A DNA stretch of 64,000 nucleotides from Pseudomonas poae (GCF_001439785.1 NZ_JYLI01000008.1:124001-188000), one strand, 5' to 3'. Positions 8,133-16,957 are shown, counted from the stretch's first letter. Program-made: numbers and translations. The notes: a model not told the origin generated them from the sequence alone.

Positions 8133-9803
8133 GTGAAACAGAACTCCCTGAACGGATGGTTCAAGAGCGGCGCCCCCGGCGTCTGGATCAGCGGTGGCGC
8201 GGTGTCCATCGCGGTCATCATGACCCTGGGTTTGCTGGCTGTGATTGCGGTGCGCGGCCTGGGCCACTTCTGGCCGGCCGACCTGATCCAGGCCAGCTAC
8301 AACGTGCCGGGCCAGGAAAACCATATCGTCATCGGCGAAGTGGTGCAGAAGGAAGAAGTACCGCGCGAACGCCTGAAAAGCGCGGGCCTGCCGGTGCCCG
8401 ATGCGGGTCCGGAATTCATGACCCGCGAACTGATCAAGGTCGGCAACCGCGACCTTAACGGCAATGACTTCACCTGGATCGTCGGCGAATGGTTGAAGGA
8501 CCAGACCACCCCGAAAAACCTCATGACCATCGAGCGTCGTGAGTGGGGCAATTTCTACGGCACCCTGGTCAACGTCAAGCAGGACGGCAAGGTGATCGCC
8601 GAGGGCGAGGCTGCGTGGCCGGAGCTGCAAGCCCGCGTCGACCGTGTGAACGCGCTGGCCGCCCAGCTCAAGACCCTGGAGAAGTCCGACATCGGCGCGA
8701 TCAACGCCGGTCTCGAACGCATCCGCCTGCACGGTCGCAAGCTGGAGCTGGAAGGCAAGCTCGACGCCGCCGCCCAGGCCGACATGGATGCCGACCGCGC
8801 CGAACTGAACGCGCGTTATCAGGATATCGAAGCGCGTCTGGCCGACCTGCACGCCCAGTTCAACCGTGATGCGCTGACGGCGCGCGACGGCAACGGCAAG
8901 GAGATTGAAATCGGCATCGGCAAGGTGGTGCACGCCTACCAGCCGAATGCCATGGGCACGCTGACCAAGATCGGCTTCTACTTCAGCAAGGTCTGGGAAT
9001 TCCTGAGCGACGACCCACGGGAAGCCAACACCGAGGGCGGGATTTTCCCGGCGATTTTCGGCACCGTGATGATGACTTTGATCATGGCGATGATCGTGAC
9101 GCCGTTCGGCGTGCTGGCGGCGGTTTACCTGCGTGAATACGCCAAGCAGAACACCCTGACACGGGTTATCCGCATCGCCGTGAACAACCTGGCGGGCGTA
9201 CCGGCCATCGTCTATGGCGTGTTTGGCCTGGGCTTCTTCGTGTATGTGCTGGGTGGTTCGGTGGACCGCCTGTTCTTCGCCGAAGCGCTGCCGGCACCGA
9301 CCTTCGGTACGCCGGGCCTGCTGTGGGCCTCCCTGACCCTGGCGCTGCTGGCGGTGCCGGTGGTGATCGTGGCCACCGAAGAGGGCTTGGCGCGCATTCC
9401 GCGTACCGTGCGTGAAGGCTCCCTGGCGCTGGGCGCGACCAAGGCGGAAACGCTTTGGAAGATCGTGCTGCCGATGGCCAGCCCGGCCATGATGACCGGC
9501 ATGATCCTCGCCGTGGCCCGCGCCGCCGGCGAAGTGGCGCCGCTGATGCTGGTGGGTGTGGTGAAACTGGCGCCGTCGCTGCCGGTGGACGGCAACTACC
9601 CGTACCTGCACCTGGACCAGAAGATCATGCACCTGGGCTTTCATATCTACGACGTTGGCTTCCAGAGCCCCAACGTCGAGGCGGCACGCCCGCTGGTGTA
9701 TGCCACCGCGTTGCTGCTGGTGCTGGTGATCGCCACGCTCAACCTGTCGGCGGTGTGGATACGTAACCACCTGCGCGAAAAATACAAAGCGCTGGACAGC
9801 TGA
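8133..9803 (+). CDS. pstA: PstA phosphate ABC transporter permease, long form
   Basis: This 556-residue protein has one N-terminal membrane helix (about residues 22-45). A periplasmic region of about 250 residues follows, including a charged stretch around residues 165-250 that looks like coiled coil. The C-terminal permease domain begins about residue 305 and carries the coupling loop LALGATKAETLWKIVLPMASPAM. It pairs with PstC in the membrane. The start is a GTG with AAAGGTAGAAG upstream. Both permeases carry large extra periplasmic domains, which suggests the two domains contact each other or PstS; that is inference. Confidence 0.9.
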   Translation: MKQNSLNGWFKSGAPGVWISGGAVSIAVIMTLGLLAVIAVRGLGHFWPADLIQASYNVPGQENHIVIGEVVQKEEVPRERLKSAGLPVPDAGPEFMTRELIKVGNRDLNGNDFTWIVGEWLKDQTTPKNLMTIERREWGNFYGTLVNVKQDGKVIAEGEAAWPELQARVDRVNALAAQLKTLEKSDIGAINAGLERIRLHGRKLELEGKLDAAAQADMDADRAELNARYQDIEARLADLHAQFNRDALTARDGNGKEIEIGIGKVVHAYQPNAMGTLTKIGFYFSKVWEFLSDDPREANTEGGIFPAIFGTVMMTLIMAMIVTPFGVLAAVYLREYAKQNTLTRVIRIAVNNLAGVPAIVYGVFGLGFFVYVLGGSVDRLFFAEALPAPTFGTPGLLWASLTLALLAVPVVIVATEEGLARIPRTVREGSLALGATKAETLWKIVLPMASPAMMTGMILAVARAAGEVAPLMLVGVVKLAPSLPVDGNYPYLHLDQKIMHLGFHIYDVGFQSPNVEAARPLVYATALLLVLVIATLNLSAVWIRNHLREKYKALDS

Positions 9804-9812
9804 TGCGATCCA

Positions 9813-9901
9813 CTGTGGGAGCTGGCTTGCCTGCGATGGCATCAACGCGGTTTTACTGCAATACCGCGCCGCCCGCATCGCAGGCAAGCCAGCTCCCACA
9901 G
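9813..9901. repeat. REPIN inside the pst operon (pstA-pstB gap)
   Basis: CTGTGGGAGCTGGCTTGCCT and its reverse complement form the two arms around a spacer of about 40 bases. The element sits in the 176-base gap between pstA and pstB, within one transcription unit. A transcript hairpin here could stabilise or attenuate the message. Confidence 0.9.
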
Positions 9902-9979
9902 GGCTCGGCGTCAGGCACAGAATTTGAGTAAGCCGCCCCGGCGGTTCAACGAATGAATTGGTAGCACAGGGAGCATCCC

Positions 9980-10813
9980 ATGCAACACGAAACCCAATCC
10001 CACGGCATCAACATGTCTGCCCTGGGTCGCGACAAGCAGAGCCTGAGCCTGGCCCAGGAAACCGTGGCCATCGAAGTGCCTGGCCTGAGCCTGTACTACG
10101 GTGAAAAGCAGGCGCTGTTCGACGTCAGCATGAACATCCCCAAGCAGCGCGTGACCGCCTTCATCGGCCCGTCCGGCTGCGGCAAGTCCACGCTGCTGCG
10201 CACCTTCAACCGCATGAACGACCTGGTGGACGGTTGCCGCGTGGAGGGCGCGATCAACCTCTACGGCACCAACATCTACCGCAAGGGCGAGGACGTGGCC
10301 GAGCTGCGTCGTCGCGTCGGCATGGTGTTCCAGAAGCCCAACCCGTTTCCCAAGACCATTTACGAAAACGTGGTGTACGGCCTGCGTATCCAGGGCATCA
10401 ACAAGAAGCGCGTTCTCGACGAAGCAGTGGAGTGGGCGCTCAAGGGCGCGGCACTGTGGGACGAGGTCAAGGACCGCCTGCACGAGTCGGCGCTGGGCTT
10501 GTCCGGCGGTCAGCAGCAGCGTCTGGTGATCGCACGTACCATCGCCGTGGAGCCGGAAGTGCTGCTGCTCGACGAACCCTGCTCGGCCCTCGACCCGATC
10601 TCCACGCTGAAAGTCGAAGAGCTGATCTACGAACTCAAATCCAAATTCACCATCGTCATCGTGACCCACAACATGCAGCAGGCGGCACGGGTTTCCGACT
10701 ACACCGCGTTCATGTACATGGGCAAGCTGGTGGAATTCGGCGACACCGACACCCTGTTCACCAATCCGGCGAAGAAGCAGACCGAGGACTACATCACCGG
10801 TCGCTATGGCTAG
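9980..10813 (+). CDS. pstB: PstB phosphate ABC transporter ATPase
   Basis: This 277-residue ATPase has Walker [10 protein letters not shown] (about residues 61-69), a Q-loop at VFQKPNPFP, the signature LSGGQQQR, Walker [14 protein letters not shown] and the switch His in [10 protein letters not shown]. It powers phosphate import through PstC-PstA and, with PhoU, relays phosphate status to PhoR. A 36-residue hydrophilic N-terminal tail precedes the ABC core, as is common in pseudomonads. The start is preceded by ACAGGGAG. Nearest neighbours are the pstA REP pair upstream and phoU 70 bases downstream. Confidence 0.96.
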   Translation: MQHETQSHGINMSALGRDKQSLSLAQETVAIEVPGLSLYYGEKQALFDVSMNIPKQRVTAFIGPSGCGKSTLLRTFNRMNDLVDGCRVEGAINLYGTNIYRKGEDVAELRRRVGMVFQKPNPFPKTIYENVVYGLRIQGINKKRVLDEAVEWALKGAALWDEVKDRLHESALGLSGGQQQRLVIARTIAVEPEVLLLDEPCSALDPISTLKVEELIYELKSKFTIVIVTHNMQQAARVSDYTAFMYMGKLVEFGDTDTLFTNPAKKQTEDYITGRYG

Positions 10814-10883
10814 GAAGCTGTGGTTCCGATTGCACTGACGCTGCGGTTCTCCGCACCTTACCGGACGCTCCAAGGACGCCAAC

Positions 10884-11645
10884 ATGATTAGCAAAGAAGG
10901 CCTCACCCATCACATCTCCGCGCAGTTCAACGCCGAGCTCGAGGAAGTGCGCAGCCACCTCCTGGCGATGGGTGGGCTGGTGGAGAAGCAAGTCAACGAT
11001 GCGGTCACCGCGTTGATCGAGGCCGACTCGGGCCTGGCCCAGCAAGTGCGCGAGGTCGACGACCAGATCAACCAGATGGAACGCAATATCGACGAGGAAT
11101 GCCTGCGCATTCTTGCCCGTCGCCAACCGGCGGCCTCGGACCTGCGTTTGATCATCAGCATTTCCAAGTCGGTGATCGACCTGGAGCGCATCGGCGACGA
11201 AGCCACCAAGATCGCGCGCCGGGCCATCCAGTTGTGCGAAGAAGGTGAAGCGCCACGCGGCTATGTGGAAGTGCGCCATATCGGCGATCAGGTGCGCAAC
11301 ATGGTGCGCGATGCGCTGGATGCGTTTGCCCGCTTCGACGCCGATCTGGCGTTGTCGGTGGCGCAGTACGACAAGATCATCGACCGTGAATACAAAACGG
11401 CCCTGCGCGAGCTGGCCACCTACATGATGGAAGACCCGCGCTCTATCTCGCGGGTCCTGAACATAATCTGGGTGCTGCGTTCGCTGGAGCGCATCGGTGA
11501 CCACGCGCGCAATATCTCGGAACTGGTGATTTACCTGGTGCGCGGTACCGACGTGCGGCACATGGGCCTAAAGCGCATGAAGGCTGAAGTTGAGGGCACT
11601 GCCGATCAAATGCCTAATGTTCCGGGCGAACCTGACGATAAGTAA
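10884..11645 (+). CDS. phoU: PhoU phosphate signalling regulator
   Basis: This 253-residue protein is all-helical, with two PhoU repeats. Each repeat has an E/DxxxD metal-binding motif, seen in DLERIGDEATKIA (about residues 95-107) and SLERIGDHARNISE (about 199-212). PhoU restrains PhoR kinase activity when phosphate is plentiful and modulates Pst import at the membrane. It is the last gene of the pstC operon; a strong terminator follows 20 bases after its stop. Confidence 0.96.
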   Translation: MISKEGLTHHISAQFNAELEEVRSHLLAMGGLVEKQVNDAVTALIEADSGLAQQVREVDDQINQMERNIDEECLRILARRQPAASDLRLIISISKSVIDLERIGDEATKIARRAIQLCEEGEAPRGYVEVRHIGDQVRNMVRDALDAFARFDADLALSVAQYDKIIDREYKTALRELATYMMEDPRSISRVLNIIWVLRSLERIGDHARNISELVIYLVRGTDVRHMGLKRMKAEVEGTADQMPNVPGEPDDK

Positions 11646-11663
11646 GGTTGCCCGTGAAATTAA

Positions 11664-11688
11664 CGCCCGGCCATTGGCCGGGCGTTTT
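11664..11688 (+). terminator. terminator after phoU
   Basis: CGCCCGGCCA and TGGCCGGGCG are perfect 10-bp arms with a 1-base centre, followed by TTTT. It ends the pstC-pstA-pstB-phoU operon. Confidence 0.9.
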
Positions 11689-11815
11689 CGTTTGGGCCCA
11701 GCAGAATGTTATTGCGCCAAAGGCGAAATAAAGTCCGAACGTGATTGCAGAGTTTTGGCAAAATGCCACCAGTCAGGCGTGCTGCCAGCCAAGGTTTTTA
11801 TAGGATGAAGGGTCG

Positions 11816-12712
11816 ATGAGTAAAGTCAGTGTATTGGTGGTGGATGACGCCTCGTTTATTCGCGACCTGGTGAAGAAGTGCCTGCGCAATTACTTCCCGG
11901 GGATCAAGCTTGAAGACGCGGTAAACGGCAAAAAGGCGCAATCCATCCTGATGCGCGAAACCTACGACCTGGTGTTGTGCGACTGGGAAATGCCGGAGAT
12001 GTCCGGCCTGGAGTTGCTGACCTGGTGCCGCGAACAGGAACACCTGAAGGCCATGCCTTTCGTGATGGTGACCAGCCGTGGCGACAAGGAAAACGTGGTG
12101 CAGGCGATTCAGGCCGGTGTTTCCGGCTACGTCAGCAAGCCGTTCACCAACGAGCAGTTGCTGAGCAAGGTACGCCAGGCGCTGCACAAGGTGGGTCGCC
12201 TTGACGCGCTGATTGCCAGCGCACCGACCAAGATGAGCTCGGCTTTCGGCAACGATTCCCTGAGTGCTCTCACCGGCGGCAAGCCCGAAGCCATCAAGCC
12301 GGCCCCCGTGGCGGCGCCGAGCAAAGGCCTGCTCAACACCCCATCGCCGTCCGCCCCGGCCGCTTCACCTGCCAGCGGTCGTGGCCAGGGCCAGTTGCGG
12401 CTGTCCAGCGGCACCCAGCAATGCGTTATCAAGGCGCTGAGCATCAAGGAGGCGCTGCTGGTGGTGCGTCGCGGCGAGGTGCTGCCCCAGGTGCTGGAAA
12501 GCGCCGTGCTCGACCTTGAGCAAGGCGAGAATGCCGAAGTCGCACGCCTCAACGGTTACCTGCACGCCATCGTTGCCTTCGAGCCCAAGCCCGACAGCGA
12601 CTGGCTGCAACTGACCTTCCGCTTCATCGACCAGGACGCGCAGAAGCTCGACTACATCTCCCGCCTGATCGCACGCGGCACGGCGCAGAAGCACTTTGTG
12701 CCGGGTGCGTGA
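11816..12712 (+). CDS. response regulator with C-terminal effector domain of unknown type
   Basis: This 298-residue protein has an N-terminal CheY-like receiver (about residues 1-125). It shows the acidic pair VVDDASFIRD, phospho-acceptor D56 in LCDWEMPEMSG, the conserved Thr in VTSRGD and Lys in VSKPF. A Pro/Ala-rich linker (about 145-185) leads to a C-terminal domain of about 110 residues that I do not recognise with confidence; no DNA-binding or GGDEF motif is visible. No sensor kinase is adjacent. From memory, pseudomonads keep a similar regulator next to phoU, so a role near phosphate control is possible but unproven. Confidence 0.8.
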   Translation: MSKVSVLVVDDASFIRDLVKKCLRNYFPGIKLEDAVNGKKAQSILMRETYDLVLCDWEMPEMSGLELLTWCREQEHLKAMPFVMVTSRGDKENVVQAIQAGVSGYVSKPFTNEQLLSKVRQALHKVGRLDALIASAPTKMSSAFGNDSLSALTGGKPEAIKPAPVAAPSKGLLNTPSPSAPAASPASGRGQGQLRLSSGTQQCVIKALSIKEALLVVRRGEVLPQVLESAVLDLEQGENAEVARLNGYLHAIVAFEPKPDSDWLQLTFRFIDQDAQKLDYISRLIARGTAQKHFVPGA

Positions 12713-12722
12713 TCGGCTGATT

Positions 12723-12754
12723 ATCGGGAATCGACCGACTATCTGATTCCCGAT
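12723..12754 (+). terminator. hairpin after response regulator gene
   Basis: ATCGGGAATC (12723-12732) and GATTCCCGAT (12745-12754) form a 10-bp stem with a 12-base loop just after the stop codon. No clean T-run follows, so termination is likely partial. Confidence 0.5.
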
Positions 12755-12791
12755 GCCTTGCTTGATTTATATCTGTTTCGATATAGCCTCT

Positions 12792-12820
12792 CGATAACGC
12801 CTCAGCGTTATCGGGTTTTT
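12792..12820 (+). terminator. terminator upstream of the orphan antitoxin
   Basis: CGATAACGC and GCGTTATCG form a 9-bp stem with a CTCA loop, followed by GGTTTTT. It is a good intrinsic terminator for the response regulator gene. It overlaps the frame of a possible toxin remnant. Confidence 0.8.
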
Positions 12821-12822
12821 GC

Positions 12823-12864
12823 TATGCCGAACTGGCTCGCGCCAGATTGCGGGAGTTAGGGTAA
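12823..12864 (+). pseudogene. possible 3' scrap of a HigB/RelE-type toxin
   Basis: In one frame the bases before the antitoxin read YAELARARLRELG and stop at TAA, 4 bases before the antitoxin ATG. Many HigB toxins end in a basic helix of this kind, and higB normally precedes higA with such spacing. Only about 13 residues remain, and a terminator replaces the upstream part. This is a suggestion, not a firm call. Confidence 0.3.
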
Positions 12865-12868
12865 ATCC

Positions 12869-13168
12869 ATGACCAATCAAAAAGTTTACGGTGAACGTTT
12901 CGGCAGTGTCTGGGACGCGTTGGAAGATACACCCCAGAAGGCCGCCAATATGCGCCTGCGTTCCAAGCTGCTCCTGGAACTGTGCCAAACCATCCGCAGC
13001 TGGGAGCTTTCTCAAAAAGCGGCGGCACAACGACTCGGCATCAGCCAGCCCCGTCTTAACGACGTTCTCACCGGCAAGATCGACAAGCTCTCGCTGGATG
13101 CCTTGGTTAATTTGTCGGCTGCTGCCCAGATGAACGTTGATATTTGTTTCAACGGCCTTCCAGCGTAG
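12869..13168 (+). CDS. HigA-like XRE antitoxin, orphan
   Basis: This 99-residue protein has an XRE-type helix-turn-helix (about residues 45-75: LSQKAAAQRLGISQPRLNDV). It is preceded by a charged N-terminal region with the LEDTPQKAANMRLRSKL pattern typical of antitoxins paired with phage Gp49/HigB toxins. Such antitoxins bind the toxin and repress the operon. No intact toxin gene lies beside it on either strand. It could act as a solitary repressor or buffer toxins encoded elsewhere. It sits between core genes next to two possible gene scraps, which suggests past insertion and decay. Confidence 0.8.
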   Translation: MTNQKVYGERFGSVWDALEDTPQKAANMRLRSKLLLELCQTIRSWELSQKAAAQRLGISQPRLNDVLTGKIDKLSLDALVNLSAAAQMNVDICFNGLPA

Positions 13169-13171
13169 AGC

Positions 13172-13297
13172 GGGCAGCTTCAGCCACACCGATGCCAAAA
13201 GCCGCTACGCCAGAGTACCGAGGCGGGGCTGGTGTCGATCCCGTATGAATTCGGCCAGCCCGTGGGGGTATTGCCCAACTTTGCGCAGGGCAATTGA
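13172..13297 (+). pseudogene. possible degraded gene end
   Basis: The bases after the antitoxin read GSFSHTDAKSRYARV in one frame. After a one-base shift near 13,117-13,120 of the frame (about 13,217), they continue as TEAGLVSIPYEFGQPVGVLP and end with NFAQGN and a TGA at 13,297. Together these look like the tail of a real protein with a frameshift. From memory, many pseudomonads carry an M23-type peptidase gene between the regulator and the CNNM transporter; this could be its remnant. The family is not confirmed. Confidence 0.3.
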
Positions 13298-13300
13298 GGG

Positions 13301-14641
13301 TCAATCCAGCATCACAACCTTGGCCAGCACGATTTTCGGGCCTTTCATCTTCTTGATGATGATCCGCAGGCCTTCAACCTCCAGCACTTCCTCCTCTTCC
13401 GGCACGCGCTTGAGGGTGTCGTAGATCAGGCCGGCCAGGGTTTCGGCTTCGATGTGGTCAAGGTCCACGCCCAGCAGGCGTTCGACCTTGAACAGCGGGG
13501 TGTCGCCGCGCACCAGCAGTTTGCCCGGCTGGTAGGCCAGGATGCCGCGCTCGGCCTTGCGGTGTTCGTCCTGGATATCGCCTACCAATACTTCCAGCAC
13601 GTCTTCCATGGTGAGGTAGCCGATGATATTGCCGTCGGCCTCTTCCACCAGGGCAAAGTGCGCGCCGCCCTTGCGGAACTGCTCCAGCAGCTGCGACAAC
13701 GGCATGTGCCGTGACACGCGCTCCAGCGGGCGGGTCAGCTCGGCCAGGTTGAACGACTCCGGGATGTGGTCCAGCGCCGCCAGCTCCAGCAGCAGGTCCT
13801 TGATGTGCAGCAGGCCGACGAATTCGTTGCGCTCGGCGTCATACACCGGGTAGCGACTGAATTTGTGGCGGCGAAACAGCGCGAGGATTTCCTTGAGCGG
13901 GGCGTTGAAGTCCAGGGTCACCAGGTCTTCCCGGGAGTTGGCCCAGTCGACCACTTCCAGTTCGCCCATCTCCACGGCCGAGGCCAGTACGCGCATGCCC
14001 TGGTCGCTTGGGTCCTGGCCACGGCTGGAGTGCAGGATCAGCTTGAGTTCTTCACGGCTGTAATGGTGCTCATGGTGCGGGCCAGGCTCGCCCTGGCCGG
14101 CAATACGCAGGATCGCGTTGGCGCTGGCGTTGAGCAGGTAGATCGCCGGGTACATCGCCCAGTAGAACAGGTAGAGCGGCACGGCCGTCCACAGCGACAG
14201 CAACTCTGGCTTGCGAATCGCCCAGGATTTGGGCGCCAGCTCGCCGACCACGATGTGCAGGTAGGAAATCACAAAGAAGGCGGCAAAGAACGACACGCCC
14301 TTGATCACTTCCGGCGATTCGACGCCCGCAGCGCTCAGCAGGGGTTCCAGAATATGCGCGAACGCAGGCTCACCGACCCAGCCCAGGCCGAGGGAGGCGA
14401 GGGTGATACCCAACTGACAGGCCGACAGGTAGGCGTCGAGCTGGCTGTGTACGGTGCGCAGGATCTGTCCGCGCCAGCCGTTGGTGTGGGCGATGGCCTC
14501 CACCCGGGTGGAGCGCAGCTTGACCATGGCAAATTCGGCCGCAACGAAGAAACCGTTGAGCAGTACCAGGACCAGTGCAAAAAGAATCATGCCGAAATCG
14601 GCGAACAGTGTGGCGAAGGTGATACCAGGGGAAGGGTCCAT
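13301..14641 (-). CDS. CNNM/CorC-type transporter with CBS pair (hemolysin family)
   Basis: This 446-residue protein begins with a CNNM (DUF21) membrane domain of about four helices (FALVLVLLNGFFVAAEFAMVK pattern, positions about 19-39). Next come two CBS domains (about 215-335), including the SRYPVYD and GYLTMEDVLEVLVGDI motifs. A C-terminal CorC_HlyC domain follows (about 355-435). Relatives are linked to Mg2+ or Co2+ efflux; the older name hemolysin is not a functional claim. I chose the start at 14641 (MDPSPG) because an upstream extension is basic and non-conserved. It lies downstream of phoR on the same strand. Confidence 0.88.
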   Translation of the reverse strand: MDPSPGITFATLFADFGMILFALVLVLLNGFFVAAEFAMVKLRSTRVEAIAHTNGWRGQILRTVHSQLDAYLSACQLGITLASLGLGWVGEPAFAHILEPLLSAAGVESPEVIKGVSFFAAFFVISYLHIVVGELAPKSWAIRKPELLSLWTAVPLYLFYWAMYPAIYLLNASANAILRIAGQGEPGPHHEHHYSREELKLILHSSRGQDPSDQGMRVLASAVEMGELEVVDWANSREDLVTLDFNAPLKEILALFRRHKFSRYPVYDAERNEFVGLLHIKDLLLELAALDHIPESFNLAELTRPLERVSRHMPLSQLLEQFRKGGAHFALVEEADGNIIGYLTMEDVLEVLVGDIQDEHRKAERGILAYQPGKLLVRGDTPLFKVERLLGVDLDHIEAETLAGLIYDTLKRVPEEEEVLEVEGLRIIIKKMKGPKIVLAKVVMLD

Positions 14642-14833
14642 GATGGGGTTTTGCGGGTTCCGTGTGTTCAATAAGGGATGGCAGGCAGGCCCCGAAAGGC
14701 AGGCGCAAGGCGGCCAATGTAGCGGCTGGCGGGGCGCTTGCCTAGTACCCGCCGGCGGGCGGGCTCTGGAATACCACTTTCCAGACAACCCAATGCCAAT
14801 GTGGAAGGGGGCTTGCTCCTACAGTGTTCCCGG

Positions 14834-16156
14834 TTACAGGTCTTCGTCGACTCTGGGCGAGCGGGCCACCTGCGTCGGCGGAAAATGGCAGGTGAACGTG
14901 CTGCCATGCCCCAGCACGCTGCTGATTTCCAGGCGTGCGCGATGGCGCAGCAGCACATGCTTGACGATGGCCAGGCCCAGGCCCGTGCCGCCGGTGCTGG
15001 AATTGCGGCTGGAGTCGACGCGGTAGAAGCGCTCGGTCAGGCGCGGCAGGTGCTTGGCATCGATGCCGATGCCGGAGTCCTGCACGCTCAGGTGCGCGCC
15101 GTGGTCGTCGGCCCACCAGCGGATGCGGATGTTGCCTTTGTCCTGGGTGTACTTGACCGCGTTGAACACCAGGTTGGAAAACGCACTGCGCAATTCGCCT
15201 TCGCTACCCTTGAGCAGAAACGATGGATCGGCTTCCAGGCTGATCTGCTGCCCGCGTTCGCCGGAGAGGGCCTGGGCGTCGTTCTTGATGGTGTGCAACA
15301 GGCTTTTCACCGCCACCGGATGATTGTCCGAGGGGTAGTCGGTGGCTTCCAGCTTGGCCAGCAGCAGCAAGTCGTTGAGCAGGGTCTGCATGCGCGAACC
15401 CTGCTGCTGCATCTGTTGCAGCGCGCGGGTCCAGCGCGGGTTGATCTCGTCGACGTTGTCCAGCAACGTCTCCAGGTAGCCGCAGATCACCGTCAACGGC
15501 GTGCGCAACTCGTGGGAAACGTTGGCGACGAAGTCTTTGCGCATCTGTTCCATCTGGTGGATGCGGGTGACATCGCGCACCAGCATCAGGTGCTCATTGT
15601 TGCCGTAGCGCGTCAGGTACAGCTGGATGCGCACCCGGTCGTTGGTGGGCGAGGGGATTTCCAGGGCTTCTTCGTAGTTGTCCTGCTCGAAGTATTCCTT
15701 GAAGCGCGGGTGGCGCACCAGGTTGGTGACCGGCTGGCCGCTGTCCTGGGGCGTCTTGAGGCCCAGCAGGGTCTCGGCGGCGCGGTTCCACCATTCAAGG
15801 TTGCCGTCGCTGTCGAGCATGATCACCGCATCCTTGAGCGCGGCGGTGGACTCCTGCACCCGGTCGATCACCGCCTGCAGGCGTCCGCGCACCCGCTGGT
15901 CGCGGCGTTGCAGGTGGTAAATGCTGTCGAACACCTCGCCCCACAGGCCGTAACCGTCGGGTGGCGCTTCGTCGGGTTTGTGCTGGCGCAGCCATTCGTG
16001 CAGACGCAGCAATTGCTTGAGGGTCCAGCCCAGGTACAAGGCAATACCGACGGCCAGGCTCCAGCCGTAATATCCACTGACCAGGCCCACCAACAGGCAG
16101 CCGGTGATCAGCAAAAGCATGTGGCGGATCAGGGTGCCATGCCAGTTTTGATTCAT
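14834..16156 (-). CDS. phoR: PhoR phosphate sensor histidine kinase
   Basis: This 440-residue kinase has two N-terminal membrane helices (about residues 10-44) and no large periplasmic loop. A PAS domain follows (about 97-200), then HisKA with phospho-acceptor H215 in ANVSHELRTPLTV. The HATPase domain carries the N box (FSNLVFNAVKYT), G1 (DSGIGID) and G2 (GGTGLGLAIVK). The short loop fits the model in which PhoR reads phosphate through PstSCAB-PhoU rather than by direct binding. It lies 97 bases after phoB in the same operon, separated by a palindromic repeat. Confidence 0.95.
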   Translation of the reverse strand: MNQNWHGTLIRHMLLLITGCLLVGLVSGYYGWSLAVGIALYLGWTLKQLLRLHEWLRQHKPDEAPPDGYGLWGEVFDSIYHLQRRDQRVRGRLQAVIDRVQESTAALKDAVIMLDSDGNLEWWNRAAETLLGLKTPQDSGQPVTNLVRHPRFKEYFEQDNYEEALEIPSPTNDRVRIQLYLTRYGNNEHLMLVRDVTRIHQMEQMRKDFVANVSHELRTPLTVICGYLETLLDNVDEINPRWTRALQQMQQQGSRMQTLLNDLLLLAKLEATDYPSDNHPVAVKSLLHTIKNDAQALSGERGQQISLEADPSFLLKGSEGELRSAFSNLVFNAVKYTQDKGNIRIRWWADDHGAHLSVQDSGIGIDAKHLPRLTERFYRVDSSRNSSTGGTGLGLAIVKHVLLRHRARLEISSVLGHGSTFTCHFPPTQVARSPRVDEDL

Positions 16157-16181
16157 TGAGCGTCCTTGGGAGCAGCTTCAA

Positions 16182-16246
16182 GCTGCAAGCTTCAAATCAG
16201 AGCAAGGCGACTTTTTTCTTGCCGCTTGTAGCTGATCACTTGCAGC
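16182..16246. repeat. palindromic repeat in the phoB-phoR gap
   Basis: GCTGCAAG (16182-16189) and CTTGCAGC (16239-16246) bracket partial inner complements such as GCAAGGCGA and TTGCCGC. This AGCTTCAAGCTGCAAGC type is common in pseudomonad intergenic DNA (from memory). It interrupts the phoB-phoR transcript and could weaken phoR expression relative to phoB. Confidence 0.6.
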
Positions 16247-16253
16247 CAGGTTT

Positions 16254-16943
16254 TCATCCTTTGGTGGAAAACCGATAGCCGGTACCGCGCACGGTTTGTA
16301 CCAGATTCTCGTAGGCATCGCCCAAGGCTTTGCGCAGGCGACGGATATGCACGTCCACGGTGCGCTCCTCCACATACACATTGCCGCCCCACACCTGGTC
16401 CAGCAACTGGCCGCGGGTGTAGGCGCGCTCCTGGTGTGTCATGAAAAACTGCAGCAGGCGGTATTCGGTGGGGCCCATCTCCGCCGGTGTGCCATCGATG
16501 GTCACACGGTGGCTGATCGGGTCCAGAATAAGGCCGCCGACTTCAATCGGTGCCTCGCCATCGGTCGGCCCCGCGCGGCGCAGTACGGCCTTCAGGCGCG
16601 CGACCAGTTCGCGTGGGGAAAACGGCTTGGTGATGTAATCATCCGCGCCCACTTCCAGACCCTGGATCTTGTTGTCCTCTTCGCCCTTGGCGGTGAGCAT
16701 GATGATCGGGATGTCCCCGGTCAGCTCGTCACGCTTGAGGCGGCGGGCCAGTTCGATGCCGGAAGTGCCGGGCAGCATCCAGTCCAGCAGGATCAGATCC
16801 GGCTTACGGTCGACGATAATGGCATGGGCCTGCTGGGAGTTCTCCGCCTCCAGGCAGTCGTAGCCGGCCATTTCCAACGCAACGGCGATCATCTCGCGGA
16901 TGGGCGCTTCGTCGTCGACGATCAGAATGCTCCTGCCAACCAT
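16254..16943 (-). CDS. phoB: PhoB phosphate response regulator
   Basis: The protein has 229 residues, the standard PhoB length. The receiver domain has D10-D11, phospho-acceptor D54 in [13 protein letters not shown], the conserved Thr in MLTAKGE and Lys in [10 protein letters not shown]. An OmpR-type winged helix follows (about residues 130-227), with recognition helix [13 protein letters not shown]. Phosphorylated PhoB activates Pho-box promoters, including those of pstS and pstC here. An ATG at 16964 is in frame, but the AGAGGA ribosome-binding site lies between the two starts, favouring 16943. It diverges from a PF03640 gene and has a Pho box of its own. Confidence 0.95.
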   Translation of the reverse strand: MVGRSILIVDDEAPIREMIAVALEMAGYDCLEAENSQQAHAIIVDRKPDLILLDWMLPGTSGIELARRLKRDELTGDIPIIMLTAKGEEDNKIQGLEVGADDYITKPFSPRELVARLKAVLRRAGPTDGEAPIEVGGLILDPISHRVTIDGTPAEMGPTEYRLLQFFMTHQERAYTRGQLLDQVWGGNVYVEERTVDVHIRRLRKALGDAYENLVQTVRGTGYRFSTKG

Positions 16944-16957
16944 GCTCGAAAATCCTC

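Noticed and set aside
6753..9899. 1048-codon open frame antisense to pstC and pstA
   Set aside because: It is His/Gln/Arg-rich, has no recognisable domain, and mirrors the codon pattern of the real genes; GC-rich DNA yields such shadows.
9813..9901. CRISPR-like repeat and spacer
   Set aside because: Only two inverted copies are present per site, with no direct-repeat array and no cas genes; these are REP pairs.
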